Notes: generated from the letters alone by a model not told the origin. A stretch of 64,000 nucleotides of DNA from Thalassia testudinum (GCA_037157565.1 JAZHRO010000022.1:1364001-1428000), one strand, 5' to 3'. Positions 24,010 through 36,237 are shown, numbered from the stretch's first letter. Numbers and translations are program-made.

Positions 24010-25738
24010 TACTCACATGCCTAAATCTTGCTAGTCCCTAACAAGTGCAAGACTAAATGTATTTTATCAAGAATTTAACTAGAGGTTTATTTCTTTTTGT
24101 TTCATCCAAAAATTCAGAATCCAGATAACTATGAATATGTAGTGTTGTAGCTTCTGCAACGGATCCAAGCGAAGAGTCGATATACATTTAAAGTTTGTAC
24201 TTGACCTGTAGTAAAATTCTATTGGGATAGGCAAACCTCTTCTCTCGGGGATATAAACTGTTATCTGATTTTAGCCCCGGCTTTTGGCTTAGGTAGTAGA
24301 TGTTTGAGTTAACTGGATTTGTATTTGGTGGCTCACTCTCTTCTGGTGCTACATGGAGACTAGTATTTCAGAATCTAGATTATTAGATTATTGAATGACT
24401 TAGCTTAGAAAAGGCTGGAAAATTGTGCTCTCTTTAATCTTTTGTACCTTTTCTTTTCTCTTTCTCTCTCCCTCTTTTTCTTTTTCTTTTTCTTTATGAG
24501 CTCACATCTTACCAGATTTGCAACTGTATTTGGTGGTCTTACATGGCATTACACTTTAATTAGGTTCTAATAATTCCAACAACTAAGTTAGACTCCTTAG
24601 CCCGTATTCAGGCGATCAGAAATACAGAAAAATAGGTTAATGCTGTATTTGGTGGTTTGTGGGGATGGTAGGTGTTTTTACCTTAAAACATTTTGACTTA
24701 CATAATTCAAACTTCTTAACATAACATTTTCTTTTTTTTCACAAGCAAATATCTCTTTTGTATGCTTTTTTTAATCAATATATATATTTATTGGCACAAT
24801 GCTGTTACCAACATAACATAACGCAACAATTCAACACGACATACATACTTTTATTTGAGACATTATTTGGGATTTTTGTGGATGACTAAGAGGATCTCAG
24901 GTGGCTTATTTGGTGGAAGTGCCTATTCTTGGCACCGGGTAGGGAACGGATTGGACGATGTATTTCTGACCTTGACATCAATACCCTCCTTCAGCTGAGG
25001 ATTCCGTAGAGGACGGTCGTGACCATCCACCTTAGTCCTAGTTTTATCAGAACTCGCTTTCTGTGTTTTTGCCTTATTTGGTGGCTCTCGTATGGAATTT
25101 CACACAGAATTAGTACGCAAGAACTGAGAGTGAAAATTATGCCCATCTCCGAGTGTCATTATTCAATTATTAAAGATTAAAGACTCCTTACACTAACCTT
25201 AGAGCATCAGTAGACTCTCTACTCTTATCTTACGTATGTTTTGGTGGATCTACTAGAAGATGGTTCACCTGACTCCCTGATTGCTGTCCAAGGGTTTGGG
25301 AGAAGCAATGCTTCTTCTCGACAAATTAGAGATGTCTATTGGTTTTCACAGTGGATCCATTGCAAATTCTACATGCAGATGTGAGGTTATACTGGACTCT
25401 AGCTTAGGAATCTACTAAAGAATAAATCTTTAATAAAACTTTTTGATAAAACAATCTAATCCCCCACTTGTTGGCAGAAAATTTTCAGTTTTTTATGGAC
25501 TACCTCCCCATGCCTAAGTGTTTGCATGTCCTCATGCATGAATAAAAGAAATAAGGTAGGGTGTATGTGGATAGAAATCACCTGAAATTGCTTCTGAGTT
25601 GTCGTTTAGCTCATGCCATCACTGCAATGTCATACACAATATGCAAAACAATATGCGAAACAATATGCGAAAATGAAATATGCTATGTATATATGTATAT
25701 TTGCTGAGTTTAACGCCTTCAGCTGGGCCACTCATCCG
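24010..25738 (-). other. F 3' noncoding region with recurring TATTTGGTGG
   Basis: No coding sequence. The decamer TATTTGGTGG (or TTTTGGTGG) recurs on the plus strand at 24321, 24526, 24644, 24906, 25075 and 25238, each within a loosely similar 120-260 bp unit. AAATCTTGCTAG-like and polypurine sequence adjoins the LTR, and a pyrimidine-rich stretch lies at 24430-24500. Confidence 0.65.
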
Positions 25739-26401
25739 TTACATGTCCTCAAGAAGATGTATCGTTTCATCAGCAGGAGGAGGTTCCTGGGCAAAGAATG
25801 GTTTGAGGCGATGGCCATTAATCGTAAAAGCGTACCCAAATTTCGAGTCTTTAATTTGGATCGCCCCGTTAGGATACGGGTGGACCACCAGAAATGGCCC
25901 AATCCACTTGGACTTGAGCTTTCTCGCAAAGAATTTGAGTCGGGAGTCAAACAACCAGACCTGTTGGTTAGGTTCGAACTCCTTTCTCCGGATGTGTCGA
26001 TCATGGAAAGCTTTTGTCTTGTCTTTGTATATTTTTGCATTCTCGTATGCTTCTCGCCTGATCTCCTCTAACTCACTGAGCTGGAGATTCCTTTCATAAC
26101 CTTTAGCCTTGAGGTTAAAATTACATTTCTGCACTGCCCAAAAGGCACGGTGCTCCAACTCCACAGGAAGGTGACAGGCCTTTCCATACACTATGCGGTA
26201 TGGCGACATTCCGAGCAGGGCTTTGTACGCGGTTCGATATGCCCATAGTGCATCAATCAACCGATCGGACCAATCCTTCCTCTCAGGTCTAATCATCTTT
26301 TGAAGGATAAGCTTGATTTGACAGTTTGATACTTCAGCCTGCCCATTGGTCTGTGGGTGATACGGGGTAGCAATGCAGTGCTGCACCCCGTATTTCTTCA
26401 A
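25739..26401 (-). pseudogene. F integrase, core to C-terminus
   Basis: 220 open codons. They begin in the catalytic core (KKYGVQHCIATPYHPQTNGQ, then AEVSN with the catalytic E), continue DALWAYRTAYKALLGMSPYR, the Athila-typical KACHLPVELEHRAFWAV, and finish with the C-terminal DNA-binding part VWLFDSRLKFFARKLKSKWI and GPFLVVHPYPNGAIQI. This enzyme would insert the cDNA into the genome. The first part of the protein is in other frames upstream. Confidence 0.9.
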
Positions 26402-27016
26402 TAATGACCTAAAATGGGCTGGATGAAGTGACTTCCCCCATCGCTTATCAGGGCGCGGGGAACTCCAAATCTCGCAAAAATGAATTCCCGGACAAAGGAT
26501 ATAACAATCTTAAGATCAGCTCGTCTTACTGGGATAGCTTCTACCTACTTTGAGACATAATCTACTGCGAGAAGTATGTACTCAAAGCCATGCGAGTTCG
26601 GGAAGAGGCCCATAAAGTCGATGCCCTAGATGTCGAACACTTCTACGACCAGAATGGATTGGAGAGGCATCATATCTCTTCGGGTCATAGAATCGACTGC
26701 CTGGCATTGCTTACAGCACTTGGCAAACTCGTGTCTCTGAAAATGGTTAGCCAGAAAAATCCTGACTGCAAAATCTTTGCAGCAGTCTTTCGGCTCGAGA
26801 AATGACCCTCACAAGCATCGCTGTGGCAGAAGGATAACACACTAGAGATTTTCGAATCAGGGACTCATCTACGGATGATTTGATCAGCCCTAATGCGAAA
26901 GAGCAGTGGGTTGTCCCAAAAGTAGATTTAGCCTCTGATGTAAATTTGAGTTTTTGATCCTTAGATAATCCTGCAGGTAGCCTGCCTGTGATGAGATAGT
27001 TTGCTATATCAGCATA
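26402..27016 (-). pseudogene. F integrase N-terminal part, frameshifted
   Basis: Broken minus-strand frames contain IANYLITGRLPAGLSKDQK, then a degraded HHCC zinc-binding region and core pieces such as MPGSRFYDPKRYDASPIHSG. Position and order fit an Athila integrase start between RNase H and the core, but stops prevent a continuous frame. Confidence 0.75.
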
Positions 27017-28507
27017 CTAAGGAAACTCAATAGAGTTGATGGATAACAGAGACTCATCCGGAAATTGGTCTAATATCGACGGGGAGTACGGAATGTAGTC
27101 TGGGTTTAGCCGAGACAAGTGATTCGCCACAACATTATGTGCTTTGGCTTTGTTACGGATTTCGACATCGAACTCTTGCAAAAGGAGGATCCATCTGATA
27201 AGATGGGGTTTGGCATCCTTTGCTAACAAATGCCGGAGGGTAGAATGGTCAGTGTAGATAACTTTGGACCCGAGTAAGTATGACTTGAATTTCTCCAACC
27301 CGAATACCACAGCTAGCAATTCTTTCTCAATGACTGTATAGTTACGCTGAGTCTCATTCAACGTTTTGCTAGCGTAGTATATTACGAATGGATGGCGCTC
27401 CCGACGCTGGCCAAGAATTGCTTCGACAGCGAAATCGGAGGCGTCACACATCATCTCGAAGTCGAGAGACCAGTCGGGAGGTTGGAGAATAGGTGCACTT
27501 GAGACAGCGCTTCGCAAGGTCTCGAAAGCGCTGAGACACGAGGAGTTGAAATTAAAGGGCGTGTCGGTTACAAGAAGATTTGTTACTGGACGAGCAATTT
27601 TCGAGAAATCTTGAATGAATCTTCGATAAAATCTGACATGCCCTAAGAATGATCTGATTTGCCTAACCGAGCTAGGCGGAGGTAATTGCGAAATAATTTC
27701 AGACTTAGCTCGATTGACCTCGAGTTCGTTAGAGGAGATCTTGTGACCTAGTACAATGCCATCCTTCACCATAAAATGACTTTTTTCCCATGAAAGTACT
27801 AGGTTAACCTCTATACATCTTAGGATCTTTATGAGGTTATTAAGACGACAAAAAATCATCTCCAAACACGGAGAAGTCGTCCATGAATACTTCTATGCAG
27901 TCCCCAATTATGTCTGAAAAGATGGCCATCATGCATTGTTGAAAGGTAGCTGGTGCATTGCAGAGGCTGAAAGGCATTCGCTTAAAAGCGAATGTTCCGA
28001 AGGGACACGTAAAAGTCGTCTTGTCTTGATCTTCCGGGTTGATCGCTACTTAATTGTTCCCAGAGTATCCATCCAGAAAGCAGAAGAAATTATGCCAGGC
28101 CAACCGTTTTAAAATCTGATCAATAAAGGGTAAAGGAAAATAATCCTTTTTGGTAGTAGAGTTTAGCTTCCTATAATCAATGCAGACACGCCAAGAAGTC
28201 GTGGTGCGGGTCGGGATGGATTCGCCCAATTCATTTTTGATTACGGTGAGTCCCGCTTTTTTGGGCACAATCTGAATGGGACTCACCCACTGGCTGTCGG
28301 AAATTAGATAATATCCACGTCCAGCCATTTAATGATCTTCTTGATAACCTCCAACATATTTGGATTTAAGCATCTTTGAGGTTGTCTCGACGGTCTCACC
28401 CCTTCATCAATGTAGATATGGTAAGTGCAATATGAGGGGCGAATCCTGTGGTGATCAGTAATGCCCCACTCGATAGCATCCCTATGTGCTTGCAAAATGG
28501 AGATCAA
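27017..28507 (-). pseudogene. F reverse transcriptase and RNase H
   Basis: RT starts with LNPNMLEVIKKIIKWLDVDI, SDSQWVSPIQIVPKKAG, WRVCIDYRKLNSTTKKDYF and FPLPFIDQILKRLA. After a stop near 28050 the frame continues through the catalytic [13 protein letters not shown] near 27870, and a further break leads into the 282-codon piece: [37 protein letters not shown], the RNase H box [38 protein letters not shown] and [12 protein letters not shown]. The FMDD and DASD acidic residues survive; three frame disruptions inactivate it. Confidence 0.88.
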
Positions 28508-28527
28508 CTGGTGTTCCTGATCCGGAG

Positions 28528-29573
28528 TTAAGTGAGCATTGAGCGGGATGTCTCACTTTCTCCCAGAAACACGTACTTGAGCGAATCAAGTAAGGGTTGT
28601 AACTCTAGTAGCGGAGGGTGGGGAGGTGGTTTATGCAGGGGAGGAGAGGAAGCAACAACGGAAATTTGTTGATCTTGACTAATGAAGAATCCGCCTGCAG
28701 TGGTCATGTAATCCTGCCTTAAGATATTAGTGCTGGATAGGATAGGATAGTCAGGATCAGGGGTGTTAGGAGCAGATGAACACCCATGACAACCAGATCC
28801 ATGGGACGAAATGTGTATGTCATTAGTCTCAGTCCCGAATGGATCGCGATCTAAGGCCCTTGATAATGAAGATGAATGTGCCATTGGGTCGCTGCAGAGG
28901 AGCCCAATGTTCCCATAGAAAGCTGAATCTTCGCCTTCACTATCCTCGATCAAATCGCAATCAAAGTTCTTTGATGCCCTGAAAATGTCCTTTTTGTTCC
29001 CCAGGGCAATCTCCATGCATCCTGATGCATAGTCGATGTTTGCGCGGGCGGTTGCCAAAAATGGGTGACCTAAAATAATCGGTGCATCACAGAGATTAGA
29101 AGGAACTTCCATATCAAGAACAAAAAAGTCCGCTGGAAAGTAGAATCCTTGAACTTTTACAATCACATTTTCAACCACCCCCTTGGCGTTTTCACCGATC
29201 GGTTAGCCAACTGTATGGTAACCGAGGTGGACTTTAACTCCCCAAATCAAAATCGATCAAATACTGTGGTAAGAGTTAGGTTGATGGACGACCCCAAATC
29301 AAGAAGGGCCCTGGCAAAAGGGGAATCCTGCAAAAAGCAGGAAATCAGTGGTGTGCCCAGGTCCTTTTTGGGTGGTAAGTCGGCTAAGATAACCGCACTG
29401 GCTTCTTCAGAAAATACTGCCTGTCGTCTAATTCTCTGCTGTCGCTTCGGAGTACAGTAGTCCTTAAAGAACCTAGCAATAGCAGGGATGTAATCTATTG
29501 CTTCGAGGAGAGGGACTTGAATGTGAACTTCCTTGAACATAGATTTCAGGTCCTCGAAATTCCGCATGTCCAT
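28528..29573 (-). pseudogene. F aspartic protease and linker
   Basis: First MDMRNFEDLKSMFKEVHIQV and PLLEAIDYIPAIARFFKDYC, the gag-protease junction typical of Athila elements, then the active site ALLDLGSSINLTLTTVFDRF. After a frame break: MVENVIVKVQGFYFPADFFV, LDMEVPSNLCDAPIILGHPF and LATARANIDYASG, then an acidic linker toward RT. The catalytic Asp of LLDLGSS is retained. Confidence 0.85.
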
Positions 29574-29589
29574 TTTCCGTGCTGAATCT

Positions 29590-30480
29590 TACGTTAGGGC
29601 CGCGGGAAAAGGGACGAGAATTTCAAGGTCTAGGGGCTTCTTTCCTTTATCTAATGAAGATGGCTTATGAGAGGAAGAGGGTTGTGAGCCATCTCGTGGT
29701 AGAGCGCAGGAAAAATCATTACCCGCTTGCCTAGGTAGCAGGTCCTGTGTAGTCTTTCCGCTCCTTAAAGTGATAGCTTTTGCATCGATGTGCTGTCCAT
29801 GAAGGGGCAGAGGAGCGGGTTAGTCTGGATACACAGGGTTTGGCAACAGAGGTGGCTGACTGAGTCCATAACCAGGTGGTGCGGGAGGTGCTTGTAGAAT
29901 AGCATGTGCCTACCCCTGTGGTGCTTGGAATCTAGGTGGGGTGCCTTGATTCTACACATATCTCGGGTTTGGGACAGGTTGGGAGGGCAAAGCTCCCTGT
30001 GACTTATGCTCCTGCATCATCTGGTTTTGCGTGTTTTGTATGCTCTGTATTTGGTCAGCCATTGCCTTCATTATTTGTAAGTTGTCGTGAGTAGATTTCC
30101 GAATTGATGCCTGCAATTCCTCCTTCAGAGACTCCAAAGGGTCAACCCGCTTTGGAGGGTAGTTGGCAGCTTGGTGCAGTGGCTGATAGATAGAGTGTGT
30201 TTGTTGCTGCTGAGACGGGAATGGCTGCTGCCTAGGATACGTGTTCTGCGCATTCCCGTATTGTCTGGTCTGGTAGTGTGGAGCTTAACTCGATCTCTGT
30301 GGGTTACCAGACCAGGACAAATTGGGATGCTGGTACCAACCAGGGTTATACTTTTCAGAATACGGGTTGTTACACCTGTAACCCTGAATAGCATTGACAT
30401 CTTCGTAGGTCGAAGACGTTTCATGGTCCGCAAGGTGACTCGCCTCACCGACTAATTCTTGGACTCGTCGAAGTTCAAGC
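29590..30480 (-). pseudogene. F gag C-terminal part
   Basis: The frame (with stops) contains VRELVGEASH-like sequence, TYEDVNAIQGYRCNNPYSEK, the Athila motif YNPGWYQHPNLSWSGNPQ, a Gln-rich stretch, then ESLKEELQASIRKSTHDNLQ and IMKAMADQIQSIQNTQNQMM (a likely coiled coil) and proline-rich sequence. The N-terminal gag domain seen in N1 (AAHWYQ, FFP) is missing here. Confidence 0.75.
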
Positions 30481-31193
30481 TAGTCTATGTGGTCTTATTG
30501 GCTTATGCACTTCTAAGTTCTTTTTCAAATTGAAGAGCACAATTCAAATGTATACTCTAACGCAAAATGGAATCCAAATGATTTGAAACTTAGTAAGAAG
30601 ATTCTTTTTTCAATAATCTTTTCAGAGAGTATATTTTTAAAAGTTTTACTATTTTCAATAATTAGTTATGAATTTTTAACAAACTAGGAGTCAAATTTGG
30701 AATTTAGACTCTATTTTGGTTTTTCTGTTGAAATGCTCCAAAAATTTTGTAAAAATATGATATTAAAAGTTAATTTGATTATCTTTCAAACCCCACAAAT
30801 CGTGAGTAAATTCAATTTGTATGTTGGTCAGAATTGATTTCTAAAGTTCATAAAAGTTCTGTTTTCAATCAATCTGACCAGTATATACTCCACGAATTTT
30901 TAAAAATTCCACAGAAGGAATTTCTTTTTGGGAAAGATGGCGTTGGAAAGATAACTTGAAGATCTAGTTCCAGTCCAAATTTCAGCATTTTTGGAGCACC
31001 AGAAACACTGCTATTGAATTTTAAAGATGACAATTAATTTCTAACCGAGTTTTTAATAGGAATGTGTGCACCTGATTTTCGCAGCGCCTGCTTTTTCTCG
31101 ATCGCTGCTTTGTGTCATTGTACTTGCACACGAAAATACTATATTAGAGATAAAATCAAAAGTCGCCGTGCCTCCCCAGCAACGACGTTAATT
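30481..31193 (-). other. F leader, AT-rich
   Basis: About 700 bp without coding sequence, AT-rich, ending in the primer-binding site beside the 5' LTR. The missing gag N-terminus should lie near here, so a deletion at about 30480 is likely. Confidence 0.6.
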
Positions 31194-32814
31194 TGATCGT
31201 GGCGTAGATCGCGTAGAAAATTAGCACGTTGTAATAGCGTGAAATATGTCTCGAGCAAATAATTAACGGAATTGGTGAGTCTCGGTCAATCACAGGGAGG
31301 CAGAAAGCACTTTTGATTTCATACGTTGTTACAAATATAAATGTTAAATAGTATAGATAGTATATATATCAATCAAAAGAGTTGAACATGAATTTCATAT
31401 GTATAACTAGACAAATTCTAACATAAACATAAATTAGTTATGTAATAGAACGAGGGCACCACGGGTGGTTCGTGGTGACTGTTTGGAGAGGTTGGGAGAA
31501 GCAGCAACGATCCGTCAGGGTGGCCCAATGGATGCTTCAGATGGAAGTGCAGAGACGGATGTAGAGAAGACGGGAAGAAGAGGGGGGTTGAAGGAGGAAG
31601 AAGAAATTCTAAAGAATGCCCTTTAAAGGGGACCCTTAGGCCTCTTTTTATAGTTTTAGTGAAGGGCAATTAGGGTATTTGGGCCCTTAAATCCGTGCAA
31701 AGGCTTCAGATTAATCAGATCCATTGATCGGGAGATCAACGGCCTTGATTAAGCCTTCCAAATCCTTCTTTTATCCTTGGTTTAATCTGGTGCTGCCACG
31801 TGGCAGCCGCTCGAGCGTCGATCCTCCATTGCACGGCTGCAGATCTCCTCACACATGCCTTCGTTTCATCTCCCTCGCCGCTCGCCTCTTTTGAGCGCCC
31901 GAGATCGGACAGCTTAAACGCACGCAACAAACGTGCCTTTGAATCCTAAAGCTCTCGCACGCTTGTCTCCGTACGCGTCGTCGTGCACGTTCTTGATCCA
32001 GCGCCTCCGTGCCTGCCACGCGTCCGTGCCTCCTTCGCCTGATGTTGATCCGATGGTTGAATTTCATCTGCGAGCGCGCCCCTCCTGATTTCACGCAAGG
32101 CGCCGCTCGAACGTGCGCCCAATGTTTCGCAGAGAGAGCGCTAACCAACGTGCTACTCGCACTTGTTTGTTGCGTTTAGGTTTTGTTGGCACGCGTTCTT
32201 GACCGTTGGATGGGAATCCAACGGTCGAAATCTCGTCCTCATCTGATGATGCGATTGGGGGCAGGTGGCGTGGTTGCATCGTGGCCGTTGGATGACGATC
32301 CAACGACCCACGGCTTTCCTTCCTAGATTGGGGCGCGGTGAGGGGTGACTGCGATAGCACCACGTGGTGCCATCGTGGCCGTCTATCTTCTCCTTGTATC
32401 TGATGATGTAGGCCTCCGATTGAGTTGATTTCTACGTCGTTGGACTGAGAATATCGATCCAAACACATCCGTGCAGTTGGATTTGTCATCTGAGGTCCGG
32501 ATATTCTTTAATTTGTCCCTTGGCTCCTGCTTCTTTTGTGGACTCCTTAGGGTGCTATGGGAGTCTGATTGATGCGCTCTTGGAAGCGTTGGACTCCCGT
32601 CGTTATTCCAAATAGATCCATAAGGTTGGATCGTTCATCTGTAGCCTTGGATTACTTGCATTGAATAATATTTCTCAAATAGCACATTATTATGTATAAA
32701 ACATATAAATCATCTAAGATGCAAAGTACGATGTGTATGCATGCAGAATGCCCATGTTAAGTTAGGTTCTATCTTAATTCAGGTGAATTAGGGCCTTTGA
32801 TTGCTGTGCAATCA
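31194..32814 (-). repeat. F 5' LTR
   Basis: 1621 bp, aligning with the 3' LTR throughout with scattered substitutions and small indels. Starts TGATTGCACAGCAATCA (minus), ends CGCCACGATCA. Confidence 0.92.
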
Positions 32815-32819
32815 CCAGC

Positions 32820-33880
32820 ATAAGGGGATTGAAGATGATAGACACTGCATCAAACATCGCCCTACAGTTCTACTCCTTTGTTCCAACTGATAGAAAGCAG
32901 ACTCGAGAAAATCTGGTGCGAAAAGAACATTATCTAACTTCATGTGAGGAGTCACATGGATCTCCCCCTAACCAACAATAAGAGAATGTCATCCGTCTGC
33001 TACTTGTACCGTCCTTCCAGGTGCAACCGATTCCATTGTAGAAAATTATCTTGCATCATCGCAAATGTGTCTAGATGCCTCCGAGTCTACAAGCCAATCA
33101 GCTTTGTTGGCTTGAGACTGACATGCAATACTTCTCTAGGATCTAGCATGCTGGTGGAGACTTCGAAGCATCTCGTACTCTCTCCTGGAAATTATCATTG
33201 CTTCTTATGGCTTTGTCTGAAGAGAGAGTTCCTTGTTATGATTTTCCTCGGTCATCAAACACAACTGTAACCGTCAAGCCAACTTGATCTCATCTAACTC
33301 CATCATGGGATGAAAAATGGGGCTCACGCATGCCCCTGCCTTGGTTACAAGCTCTGATATCACCTTGAAAGAACTTAAAGACTCCATTTATTCTTTAAAC
33401 AAAGCTAATATAAGATGAAATTGATAGAAGAGGGAAGAAAAACAAAAATCAAACAAGTTATTTTGGTGCCCAAATGCACCAAATCTGACCATTGGTGTGA
33501 GAGGACCCCCTACTGCTGGTAGCAAGGAAAGGAGATGACAGTAGGGCTGGGCGCAGGAGAAGAGAGACTGGTAGTGCCAAAAACGAGTGTTGATAGTGCT
33601 CCGACGGTGCTCAGGTGATGGTTTGGAGCATTGGCGGCGCTCTGGTGGGTCGCTGGAGGTGTTAGTAGCGCTTCGAAGCCAATCAATGAGAAGATCTGCC
33701 CCTAGAGGAGATCTTATGCGAAGGAGAAGAGGGAGACAACGCTGGAGGTTTCGTCGGTCGCCCTTGAGGTCAACGGCGATGTTGCAATGAGAGGAGAGCC
33801 TCCTTATCTTCCTAGTTTTTTTTTTGGTGGAGAAAAAAAAGGTATAGGAATCAAGGAGGGTACCTAAATCAGGCCTAGAA
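32820..33880 (-). pseudogene. Copia E protease region and gag/leader remnant
   Basis: The minus strand of 32820-33060 continues the copia E polyprotein: GGEIHVTPHMKLDNVLFAP, FLESAFYQLEQ-like sequence and RTVGRCLMQCLSS up to the F insertion. Upstream (33060-33300) a broken protease and gag tail can be followed. 33300-33880 is a GC-rich leader with no clear gag motif, so gag is largely gone, as in copia B. Confidence 0.65.
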
Positions 33881-33899
33881 CCGTGCTCTGATTCCAAGT

Positions 33900-34102
33900 T
33901 AGAAAGAATAAGTTATCTTATTTTGTTGTCCAATCTTTTAATATATAGAGGTGGAGTAGAGTGTTCCACAATATAAAAGGAGGCAGATAAGCCAAATGCT
34001 ATAAAGGCAATTGCCATACAAGGGACCACAACTAAGGTAACCATCATATAGGGAAACGATAAAATAGGAAATAACAAATAAGGAAGATCGTAGGGGCTAA
34101 CA
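33900..34102 (-). repeat. Copia E 5' LTR
   Basis: 203 bp; minus strand starts TGTTAGCCCCTACGATCTTCC. It is the B-family LTR with one instead of two AAGGCAATTG subrepeats and without the first ~18 bp. The primer-binding site TTGGAATCAGAGCACGG is at 33881-33897. Confidence 0.88.
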
Positions 34103-34107
34103 ATGGT

Positions 34108-34667
34108 AGAGTAAGGTAATAGAGACCATTCTGCTCAAGTCCACTAATTCGTTTCCTCATTTGAAGGTTCTACAGAAGGAAATACTAATCATGAAAAACT
34201 GTGCGACAGTGTAAATATCTGGTAATTTGACTGATAGAAGGTAAATTCATGGCAAAGCGGGGAGCATGTCTCACATCAGATAGAGGCAATGTATTAGTCA
34301 AAATAACATTACCAAGACCAATAACAATCGAAATTCCTCTACTAGAACCTTGACCTGGAAGGGTCTATCCAACTCTTTAAGGGAGGTAAATTGTGAAACA
34401 CCACCTGTGATATGGGATGAGGCACCAGAGTAGATGATCCACTTGGTTTGTTTGGACCTAGTAGACAATGCAGTAGCCTCCTGGGAAGGTACAACGGATG
34501 TAGGTGCAATAGGCTAAGAGGCAACCAGCTTGTCATACTCTTCCTTGGAAATAGTAACCTCCTCAGATATGTGCCCAGTATCCTTCTCAGTAGTTGCCTG
34601 ACTAGCATAAGGCTCCTGTCCCAGAGGGTACCTGTGCTTGGCCTAGCACCTATCAATAGTGTGGTTA
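34108..34667 (-). pseudogene. Copia A protease region
   Basis: The minus strand reads WIIYSGASSHITGGVSQFTS, the copia protease site in which the catalytic Asp of the usual VDSGAS is a Tyr, then sequence up to GLEQNGLYYL where copia E interrupts. Upstream lies the gag tail RCWAKHRYPLGQEPYASQAT and SKEEYDKLVASYPIAPTSV. The substitution alone would abolish protease activity. Confidence 0.8.
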
Positions 34668-34670
34668 GTC

Positions 34671-36232
34671 TTTTTTTTTTGATAGAGGGAGGATTGCTAC
34701 CGTTCATAGTAGCAATCTGATTTTATTCATTTATTCAATAATAGTTACAAATTTTCACGCCACAAACGAATACTCAATGTTACATCTCCACAAATATTTT
34801 CTACCCACACATTGCCACCATTAAAAGTGTCATCATTTTTAGCCCTCCACACAACCCACAAAACTGTAGCCATTATTTCCCGTGGCTTGTCCTTCCTCAT
34901 GAAGAGCATCCATAAAGTCTCCCAATTTGGAAGTGAAGATGAGCAGAATCTCTACCATACCTCATTTGTCACAAGGCATGTACTGAATAAGTGCATGGCA
35001 TCATCTTTCTCAAAGCCACACAGAGGGCAAAACATCCTACTTGCACCAAAAACTCTTCGGCTAAGAGCCCCTATAATCAAACCTCCACGTCTGGCCAGCC
35101 ATAGGAAGATCTGAATCTTTAATTGTATTTTCAACTTCCACAAATGAACATGGACACGCTCATGGTCACTCCCAACATGCGTCCCAGAAAGAAGCTCGTA
35201 GGCGCTACTTGGGGCATATACCCCCTTCCTCCAAATAAAAGCATCCTCCCCCTCCCTTGGCTTGAACGCAGCCAACGCTTGGTGCATGGTCTCTGCTTCC
35301 CCTTCTACTCTAGTAATGAGATTGCCTCTCACGGAAGGTATATCCCACATCTCCTTTTGCTGTCACATACTAGCCACCGATGCTTGTTTACATTCAGACC
35401 TATCAAAAACACATGGAAAAATGTCTGCCAGACACCCAATACCACTCCAATCTTCATCCCAAAACCACAACCGTTTGTCACACCCCAAGGCCGATTTGAA
35501 GAGATCTCAATGTTCCACCACTCCTCTGGAGACAGAGTCCCAAAAGGGCGATGCTGATTGCTGCCTCATTACGTTTGCCACCATCCCAACACCCCCACCA
35601 TATGAGTCACGAACAATGGTCTGCCGTAGGCCTTCATCTCCACGTTGAATAATCACCCTCCATTTCTGCAGAAGGGAATCTCTAAACTCATGAAGAGATC
35701 TTACACCCAACCCTCCTTTTTTCTTTTACATGCACACCATCTTCCACTTAACTGGTTGAAAGAACTACCACTGTGCGCTAGTCCCTTCTAGAAGAAATGC
35801 TTGCGAATAATATCCATTCGCTTAAGTACTGAATCCGGTGGCCTAAACATGGAGAGAAAATCAAGATCGCAGAGAGAACTGAATTGAGCAAAATCAGACG
35901 ACCCCCCTTAGATAAGAATCTGCCACACCACCCTTCCAATTTCATTGACATCTTAAACAACTGGGCCCAATCCTTCTTCATCTTCTTTGCCTGCAGGCTG
36001 CAGTGGCAAGCCAAGATACTTGATAGGGAGAGAGGCTATGGGTGTTTGTAAAAGTTGGGACATCTCCTTTTGTCCACACACTTCTCCAAAACATATAAGA
36101 GATGACTTGGTACCATTGATTCTCAAGCTAGAGATCTCACTGAAAATATTGACCACATGCTTAAGCATCTTCGCCTCATAAGGACCCCCTTATACAAAGA
36201 AGACAGTATCATCCACGAACTGGAAAATTGGT
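34671..36232 (-). mobile_element. 5'-truncated LINE (L1-type non-LTR retrotransposon)
   Basis: Minus strand, with a poly-A tail at 34671-34680 and a short duplication (GTCTT at 34668-34672 and 36233-36237). It begins inside RT with FVDDTVFFV (the F-x-DD catalytic motif), continues SLRINGTKSSLICFGEV and PIKYLGLPLQPAGKEDEE, and ends in the zinc-binding RT-associated domain: WKLKIQLKIQIFLWLARRGG and MFCPLCGFEKDDAMHLFSTC. Frames are broken in at least three places. It interrupts the gag zinc knuckle of copia A. 5' truncation is the usual result of target-primed reverse transcription. Confidence 0.92.
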
Positions 36233-36237
36233 GTCTT

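Larger units (their letters stand above)
22411..32814 (-). mobile_element. F: Athila-like Ty3-gypsy element, nearly full length
   Basis: 10404 bp with LTRs 22411-24009 and 31194-32814 and near-perfect TSD (CCAAC at 22406-22410, CCAGC at 32815-32819). Gag, protease, RT, RNase H and integrase are present in gypsy order on the minus strand, all with the sequence style of the Athila lineage. The primer-binding site next to 31193 reads TAACGTCGTTGCTGGGGA, a decayed tRNA-Asp type site. Copia E protease and integrase sequences resume on the two flanks. Stops and frameshifts in gag, RT and integrase make it inactive. Confidence 0.93.
21528..34102 (-). mobile_element. Copia E, same family as copia B, inserted in copia A
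   Basis: 5' LTR at 33900-34102 with primer-binding site TTGGAATCAGAGC. The 3' side is damaged: integrase sequence at 21616 runs straight into the last ~85 bp of an LTR (21531-21615), so RT, RNase H and most of the 3' LTR are gone. ATGGT occurs next to both ends (21523-21527, with three extra bases before the LTR tip, and 34103-34107) and is the probable TSD. Copia A sequence (LEQNGLYYL on the right, HLRLGHP on the left) resumes outside. Element F is inserted in it. Confidence 0.75.

Noticed and set aside
24321..25250. CRISPR-like array from the regularly recurring TATTTGGTGG
   Set aside because: Plant nuclear context, repeat core only ~10 bp, irregular spacing; it is noncoding retrotransposon sequence.
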